From Gammaproteobacteria bacterium (GTDB lineage Bacteria; Pseudomonadota; Gammaproteobacteria; Pseudomonadales; Azotimanducaceae): a stretch of DNA of 38,276 nt. Below, in pieces: positions 33,828 to 38,276 of the stretch (position 1 is its first letter; each line of letters starts with the position of its first letter). The DNA lies in contig JAJFKA010000042.1 in NCBI GenBank assembly GCA_021773555.1, positions 1 through 38,276 of the forward strand. Direction: 5' to 3'. The translations under genes and the position numbers were made by a program. The notes beneath the pieces were generated by a model that was not told the origin of the DNA, ran no database searches, and saw only the letters and a program-made list of their open reading frames with translations.

Positions 33828-34714
33828 TGCATCTACCGCCTCTGCGACAACTTCAGTATCTGGTTGCATTAAGTGAGCATCTGCATTTCGGTAACGCCGC
33901 AAGGCACCTTAACGTCACTCAGTCAACGCTGAGCACAGGAATACGAGAACTCGAAAAGTTTCTGGGCGTGACCCTGGTTGAGCGGACTAACAAATCTGTT
34001 ACGTTCACTGAACTAGGCTCCGAGTTAACTCTCAAGAGCCGTCAGCTGCTCGTCCAGGCGCAGGACCTTGTGGATGAAGCACGGGCTTTCTCACACCCCC
34101 TAGCACTTCCAGTCAAAATGGGCACCATTCCAACGATTGCACCTTATATTATGGGAAACTATGCGCATACTTTGCGACAGGCGTTTTCCGGCATCCATCT
34201 GTACATTCGAGAAGACACGACGGCCAGCCTGATTAAGGAGTTGACCGAAAACAGGCTCGATCTTGCGCTGCTGGCCTTACCGTATGAAACCCCACAGGTT
34301 CTGACGAGTGTCGCCTACCGGGAAGGATTTCACCTCGCCTATCACAAGGATTCGAAGCTGGTGAAATCCAGCAAGATGGATTTCAATAAATTGCCAGATG
34401 AAAGTCTCCTGTTACTGGACGATGGCCATTGCCTGCGAGACCATGCACTCGCTGGTTGCCGATTGAAGAATCAAAAAAAGATCCACACATTCGGCTCGAA
34501 CAGCCTGCGCATGCTCGTACAAATGGTCGAAAATGATCTGGGCGTGACCTTGTTACCGGACATGGCACTCAAGGCTGGCATACTCGAAGGAACCCACATT
34601 AAAACCATGAAACTGCCTGAGAAACAGTTTTACCGGGATATCGGATTCGCCTGGCGCAAGGGAAACCATCGCGAATCCACCTTGTTGGAACTGATGGACC
34701 AGTTGCGACACTAA
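33827..34714 (+). CDS. oxyR: OxyR-type LysR-family redox regulator
   Basis: The 295-residue LysR-type regulator has a winged HTH at about 5-65 (FGNAARHLNVTQSTLSTGIRELEKFLG) and a LysR substrate domain at 95-295. OxyR identity is supported by the peroxide-sensing pair Cys202 and Cys211 in LLLLDDGHCLRDHALAGC. This matches E. coli Cys199 and Cys208 in spacing and surroundings. It should form a disulfide on H2O2 exposure and change gene expression. It is coupled to the LLM oxidoreductase gene and not to katG, ahpC or recG. The divergent ThDP-enzyme promoter is a possible target. Confidence 0.88.
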   Translation: MHLPPLRQLQYLVALSEHLHFGNAARHLNVTQSTLSTGIRELEKFLGVTLVERTNKSVTFTELGSELTLKSRQLLVQAQDLVDEARAFSHPLALPVKMGTIPTIAPYIMGNYAHTLRQAFSGIHLYIREDTTASLIKELTENRLDLALLALPYETPQVLTSVAYREGFHLAYHKDSKLVKSSKMDFNKLPDESLLLLDDGHCLRDHALAGCRLKNQKKIHTFGSNSLRMLVQMVENDLGVTLLPDMALKAGILEGTHIKTMKLPEKQFYRDIGFAWRKGNHRESTLLELMDQLRH

Positions 34715-34771
34715 CGATCTCATTGGTAGTGCCGGGCTGTCGGGCCGCCTTTATACCTGCCTCCGTACAGG

Positions 34772-35539
34772 TTATAAATCGATGGAGGGAAAGCGTGCTG
34801 ATCGGGTGTCCTTAATCGGACGGTTACTCATCTGATGGTAGGTGTAAACCAGGGAATACTTGGTCACGCTGGTGAGATTACGCCCCGCCGCATGAAAAAG
34901 TCGGCTATGAAAAAACAACACATCGCCCTTGTCCATGACAACCTGTTCAGATTGCGCCATCAATGCCTTGTTTTCCTTAAGGTCAGGCCTCAGGAAAAGT
35001 GCAGCATCGAACCGTCCCGGCTCGATTTCAATCTTGTGGCTTGCCGGAATCACGCGCAGACACCCGTTGCTTCGATTCTCATCGCCGAGTGCCAGCCAGA
35101 CACTGATCAGGTTCTGCTGATCGAAGGCCCAGTATCGATTGTCCTGGTGCCATAAGGTCGCGCTACTGTACCCGGGTTGTTTGGTCATGACACAATTATG
35201 ATGGCACTGCGATAGCTCAACGTCTGGATCGGAGAACAGTTGACGCAGAATCCCTGTCACCTTTGCATTCGCCCCCCAGTTGCGAAAACGCTCGTGTCGT
35301 GAATACGCCTGCAGCAGGCGCCTTGTGGTGGTGGCTCCCTCGGCATTCGCGTCTCTTGGCGAACCCGGGTATTGCACGTCGAGTTCGTACTCAATCGGCG
35401 CCAGTTGTTGCGCGGCATGCAACTCGGCAACTTCTCGTATCTCATCGCACTCTGCGATCTCAGCCAACCCCTTGATGACGACAAATCCCTGCCGGTCAAA
35501 TTTGGCAAGCTCCAGTTCATTCGGTAAGCCCGGAATCAT
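34772..35539 (-). CDS. Phytanoyl-CoA dioxygenase (PhyH) family protein
   Basis: The 255-residue Fe(II)/2-oxoglutarate-dependent oxygenase has a double-stranded beta-helix core. The iron ligands are His131 and Asp133 in LWHQDNRYW and a distal His at 216 (HSRLFHAAGRNLT). The segment SNGCLRVIPASHK is typical of PhyH proteins. The substrate is unknown; members hydroxylate acyl-CoAs, ectoine, quorum signals and others. The start overlaps the stop of the upstream gene as ATGA, so the two are coupled. Confidence 0.87.
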   Translation of the reverse strand: MIPGLPNELELAKFDRQGFVVIKGLAEIAECDEIREVAELHAAQQLAPIEYELDVQYPGSPRDANAEGATTTRRLLQAYSRHERFRNWGANAKVTGILRQLFSDPDVELSQCHHNCVMTKQPGYSSATLWHQDNRYWAFDQQNLISVWLALGDENRSNGCLRVIPASHKIEIEPGRFDAALFLRPDLKENKALMAQSEQVVMDKGDVLFFHSRLFHAAGRNLTSVTKYSLVYTYHQMSNRPIKDTRSARFPSIDL

Positions 35540-36096
35540 TGCGAGATGCCTCCAATGATTTCCCGCGCCGCGGTCTCATCGACAGTGTGCTGTTGCGCAG
35601 ATGGATCTGATGCCGGAGGGTCCTGCTGGTTAAGGCACCTCGCCGCTCGACCACTCAGGTGAGTGTCCCCCCCGTCGAGCAGGGGAATCAGTAATTCCTC
35701 AATTGCAGCGGCCTCGGAATGTGCGAATGCACGGCAAAGATTATCTACCTGCTGGCGGCGACGAATCGGGTCTGACCCTGCTGAAATTTCCTGCCTGAAG
35801 AAGGCAAACACCTCGTCATTTGGAATCTCGGATAACATCGTTGCCGCACGCGCGCGAATAAAGTTTACCTGTGCTTCATCACGGGCAATATCCAGCAATG
35901 AAGCTCTCAGGTGGTTTAAGTTTTGCCGCGCTGCAAGTGCTCCCCTGGGAATTTCCCATTCGTATCCCTGGAGCATGGCCAGCACGTCCTTATCCTGCTC
36001 CGCATTCAAAGACGCAGCAGCACCCAGCATAAGCACGAGTACCAGCGCTGACCTGCCAAAATGTTGGGAAACTTTATTTTCTGTCGGTCTTAGCAC
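35536..36096 (-). CDS. Small exported protein, HEAT-like helical repeats
   Basis: I do not recognise a family. The protein (about 186 residues) has a signal-like segment (SALVLVLMLGAAASLNA). Its helical body includes LRASLLDIARDEAQVNFIRARAATMLSEI and AIEELLIPLLDGGDTHLSGRAARCL, the spacing of HEAT repeats as found in exported scaffold proteins. The C-terminal 35 residues are polar and probably unstructured. The GTG start at 36096 has GAGG five bases upstream; the GTG at 36117 is an alternative. It sits 51 bp after glmS on the same strand and overlaps the PhyH gene by 4 bp. Confidence 0.6.
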   Translation of the reverse strand: MLRPTENKVSQHFGRSALVLVLMLGAAASLNAEQDKDVLAMLQGYEWEIPRGALAARQNLNHLRASLLDIARDEAQVNFIRARAATMLSEIPNDEVFAFFRQEISAGSDPIRRRQQVDNLCRAFAHSEAAAIEELLIPLLDGGDTHLSGRAARCLNQQDPPASDPSAQQHTVDETAAREIIGGISQ

Positions 36097-36147
36097 ACAT
36101 TCCTCAGCGAAGATCACAATTCAAGACGAGGACGATTATACGCCGGA

Positions 36148-37896
36148 TTACTGAACCGTCACGCTCTTGGCAAGATTCCTGGGTTTGTCTGGATTCAGTC
36201 CGCGCGCTACCCCCAGATAATAGGCAAGCAATTGTCCGGGAATCAGCGAGGTGACTGCCGCGAGCAACGGCGCCGGGACTGATGGCAGGGGCAGGAAATC
36301 GCTAAACAACGCATTGTCCTCATAGCCAATGGCAATCACTCTGGCGCCGCGCGCCTTTACCTCCGCGGCGACATTCAACATGTAGTTATCATCGACATCC
36401 ACGAATATAACAACCGGAGTATCCTGTTCAATCAACGCAATGACGCCGTGTTTCAACTCGCCGGCAGCGAACGCTTCCGCGTGGATGTAGCTTGCTTCTT
36501 TGATATTTAGCGCCGCCATTCGCGCAGTGCCATAAAACAGCTTTCTCCCCAGGACGAACATCCGATCACACTGCGCCAGGCTGGCCGCCATGCGGCGAAA
36601 AGTACGCAGTGTCTCATCGCAGAAGTATTGCGCGAGGCTGGAACTCATTGCGTCAATGTCGTTGGACATATTGTTCTGGCCATCTAGCAGACTCGCGAGC
36701 AGATAACCAAACGTTACCTGAGCGCTCGCCGACTTGGTCGAGAGCACACACATTTCGGCTCCGCTGTTATTTGGGAAACTGAATTTCGCCTCCCGGGCAA
36801 GGGTCGACATGGGCATATTGACAAGCGCCGCTGTCTGCATTCCCCAGGAGGATGTCACCTCGATCGCCCTCAAGGTATCTGCCGTCTCACCGCTCTGACT
36901 GATCGCCAGCACCACATCACCCGGTTTGAAGCAGGATTTAACCGATTCTATTTCGTATGCTGGTACGGCCAGCGCCGCAAATCCTTTCTCGCGCAACAAC
37001 CAGGCGATTTGTTCGCTGGCGAAAAATGCCCCGCCGGCACCCAGCACCATGATCGTGGTTGAATTTCTCAGGGCATCTTCCAGGGGCGCCAATTGCCCAA
37101 TCGGTATGGTTGCCTGGCGGGCAACGGTCAGCCACTGCTCGAGAATTTCCTTAATCATGAAATGTTCATGCCCATCCTTCCCGACTTCCTCCGCGGGCAT
37201 TGAGGCCTCACTCCATTGAATCTCAACGGGGGAATCGTTCACATCAAAGACATTTATCTGTGCGCCTGAGATGGATACCATTTGGCCTTCCGCAAGCGCG
37301 CAACAGGTTCGGGTTACGTCAGAAAAGCTGAGCACATCTGAACCCAGAAAGCTTTGTCCGGTACTGGTGCCAATAACCAGCGGAGAGCCTTCCTTGACAC
37401 CCAGAATTTCACCATCGGCAAACAGCACAACGACCGTATTTCTACCGCTGAGTTGGTGCAACACGGTCCGCAACGCTGTTCTTCGAGCGTCACACTCGTC
37501 CAGAGCCGCGGTCAGCAAGTGCACAATGACTTCGGTATCCGTCCCGCTGCGATAGACTGCAGGATCGTGAAGTGACCTCAGATACTGGTGGTTTTCAACG
37601 ATCCCGTTGTGAACCACCGAAAAACGACCTCTATCATCCTGATGCGGATGACAATTCTCCAGCGTCACGGGACCATGGGTTGCCCATCGTGTATGCCCGA
37701 TCACCGTCTGGGTATGCGGCAGTCGAACCTGGTAATCATCCAGCGAGTCCGTACTCCTGCACTGCTGTAAGCCAGTCCCGCCTGGATCAACCCAACTCAG
37801 GCCAAAACTGTCATATCCCCGATACTGCAGGCGGCGCAAGCCGTTCATTGCCAGATCACCTGCGTTCAATCCCGTACATGCCACTATTCCACACAT
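36148..37896 (-). CDS. glmS: GlmS-like glutamine-fructose-6-phosphate aminotransferase, divergent isomerase loop
   Basis: GlmS makes glucosamine-6-phosphate from fructose-6-phosphate and glutamine, the start of peptidoglycan and LPS amino-sugar synthesis. The 582-residue protein (E. coli 609) has Cys2, exposed after Met removal (MCGIV). Its glutaminase motifs are GHTRWATHG at 67-75, HNGIVEN at 96-102 and SGTDTEV at 117-123. Two SIS domains follow with SQSGETADT at 333-341 and AGELKHG, and it ends in NLAKSVTVQ. The phosphate-binding CGTS loop, present in the GlmS proteins I know, reads AGGA here (287-290, GAGGAFF). STKAFT is STKSAS. It may therefore be a paralogue acting on another sugar phosphate. 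ATG 37896 is favoured because GGAGA precedes it by about 8 bases and Cys must be residue 2. Neither glmU nor a glmS ribozyme is visible. Confidence 0.85.
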   Translation of the reverse strand: MCGIVACTGLNAGDLAMNGLRRLQYRGYDSFGLSWVDPGGTGLQQCRSTDSLDDYQVRLPHTQTVIGHTRWATHGPVTLENCHPHQDDRGRFSVVHNGIVENHQYLRSLHDPAVYRSGTDTEVIVHLLTAALDECDARRTALRTVLHQLSGRNTVVVLFADGEILGVKEGSPLVIGTSTGQSFLGSDVLSFSDVTRTCCALAEGQMVSISGAQINVFDVNDSPVEIQWSEASMPAEEVGKDGHEHFMIKEILEQWLTVARQATIPIGQLAPLEDALRNSTTIMVLGAGGAFFASEQIAWLLREKGFAALAVPAYEIESVKSCFKPGDVVLAISQSGETADTLRAIEVTSSWGMQTAALVNMPMSTLAREAKFSFPNNSGAEMCVLSTKSASAQVTFGYLLASLLDGQNNMSNDIDAMSSSLAQYFCDETLRTFRRMAASLAQCDRMFVLGRKLFYGTARMAALNIKEASYIHAEAFAAGELKHGVIALIEQDTPVVIFVDVDDNYMLNVAAEVKARGARVIAIGYEDNALFSDFLPLPSVPAPLLAAVTSLIPGQLLAYYLGVARGLNPDKPRNLAKSVTVQ

Positions 37897-38011
37897 TGTC
37901 ATTCTCCAATTGACGATCTAATATCTATTTGGCCACTATAGATAAGGAGACATTGATATCAATACCATTTGTCATCATATTATTGACATATAAGCCAACC
38001 ACGCGCTCAAT

Positions 38012-38276
38012 CAATTTCAGGACCAATTTCAGGACACCCGACCAACCAACTTTAAGCAACTTTAGGACACCCAACAAATTGAGGACGCTCAGGACAATTT
38101 CAGGACACCCAACAAATTGGGAAACAATTGAGGACACCCAGGCAATGATCATTCACGAAACACAGGAACATTTGAGGACACCCTGACAATTTCAGGACAC
38201 CCAAGAATTGAAGAAACAACTAAATTTCAGGATAAATTTCAGGACACCCAGGCAATGATCATTCACGAAACACTGA
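38012..38276. repeat. Cluster of GGACACCC-containing short repeats, continuing past window
   Basis: The nonamer AGGACACCC occurs seven times in one orientation, starting at 38031, 38064, 38102, 38131, 38175, 38194 and 38241. It is usually preceded by AATTTC or TTG. A longer 33-bp unit (38131-38163) recurs exactly at 38241-38273 and contains the palindrome AATGATCATT. Spacing is irregular (19-47 bp). The array stands 110 bp upstream of glmS and reaches the window edge. The remaining stretch 37897-38011 is AT-rich and should hold the glmS promoter. Confidence 0.8.

Noticed and set aside
34735-34776. Terminator hairpin between oxyR and the PhyH gene
   Set aside because: The CCTG/CAGG stem is only 4 bp before a bulge, overlaps a stop codon and has no T-run.
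36148-36200. Tn7-type insertion at the glmS 3' end
   Set aside because: Downstream of glmS come a HEAT-like gene and a PhyH gene, with no Tn7 ends or tns genes in the window.
37929-38186. Open frame of 85 codons through the GGACACCC cluster
   Set aside because: It is made of the repeat translated (FRTP, LRTL units), begins with TTG and shows no domain.
38012-38276. Possible CRISPR array
   Set aside because: The repeated motif is only 9 bp, spacing varies from 19 to 47 bp, and parts of the spacers recur. No cas gene is seen.

Overview
The window looks like chromosomal DNA of a gammaproteobacterium, probably a free-living aerobic heterotroph. The evidence is a set of gene neighbourhoods typical of that class: tRNA-Thr/Tyr/Gly/Thr followed by tuf, birA followed by a SPOR-domain gene, tyrS next to an M23 endopeptidase and erpA, and sfsA-dksA-gluQ. 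No phage, plasmid or complete insertion sequence is visible. The species cannot be named from this sequence.

Layout. Positions 1-6000 are mostly on the minus strand: the start of tuf, four tRNA genes, a SPOR protein, birA, and (plus strand) a PP2C phosphatase framed by hairpin repeats. Then come tRNA-Ala, two degenerate 77-bp tRNA-Ile-like copies, tRNA-Ile and tyrS. In relatives such as Pseudomonas an rRNA operon lies between tyrS and birA. Here only its Ile/Ala spacer tRNAs remain, with their own promoter. Positions 6364-13682 hold mepM, erpA, bactofilin, a DUF6776-like membrane protein, a ClC chloride channel, hemL and a PfkB kinase. Positions 13709-20734 hold a minus-strand run (sfsA, haem-type permease and ATPase, DNA polymerase II) and the divergent dksA-gluQ pair. 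This DksA carries a histone-H1-like tail of about 215 residues.

Positions 20738-21000 are a hairpin-forming inverted-repeat element. Positions 21014-26177 are an accessory metabolic stretch: two GST-like proteins, a CMD-family protein, an APH-fold phosphotransferase and an MFS transporter. Positions 26213-29103 encode a two-subunit 2-oxoacid:ferredoxin oxidoreductase. Positions 29428-31068 encode an envelope protein with an inactive HtrA-like domain, a coiled coil and an FHA domain. Then come a ThDP enzyme divergent from an LLM flavin enzyme that is coupled to an OxyR-type regulator, a phytanoyl-CoA dioxygenase-like enzyme, a small exported protein, and a divergent GlmS-like protein. The window ends inside a cluster of short GGACACCC-containing repeats.

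The best leads are the relict rRNA locus with its tRNA-Ile-like tandem copies, the DksA tail, the FHA/pseudoprotease protein, the apparent loss of the BirA recognition helix, the altered sugar-phosphate loop of the GlmS homologue, and the repeat families at 2.7-4.3 kb, 20.7-21.0 kb and 38.0-38.3 kb. Start codons were set from Shine-Dalgarno spacing and gene overlaps and are predictions.
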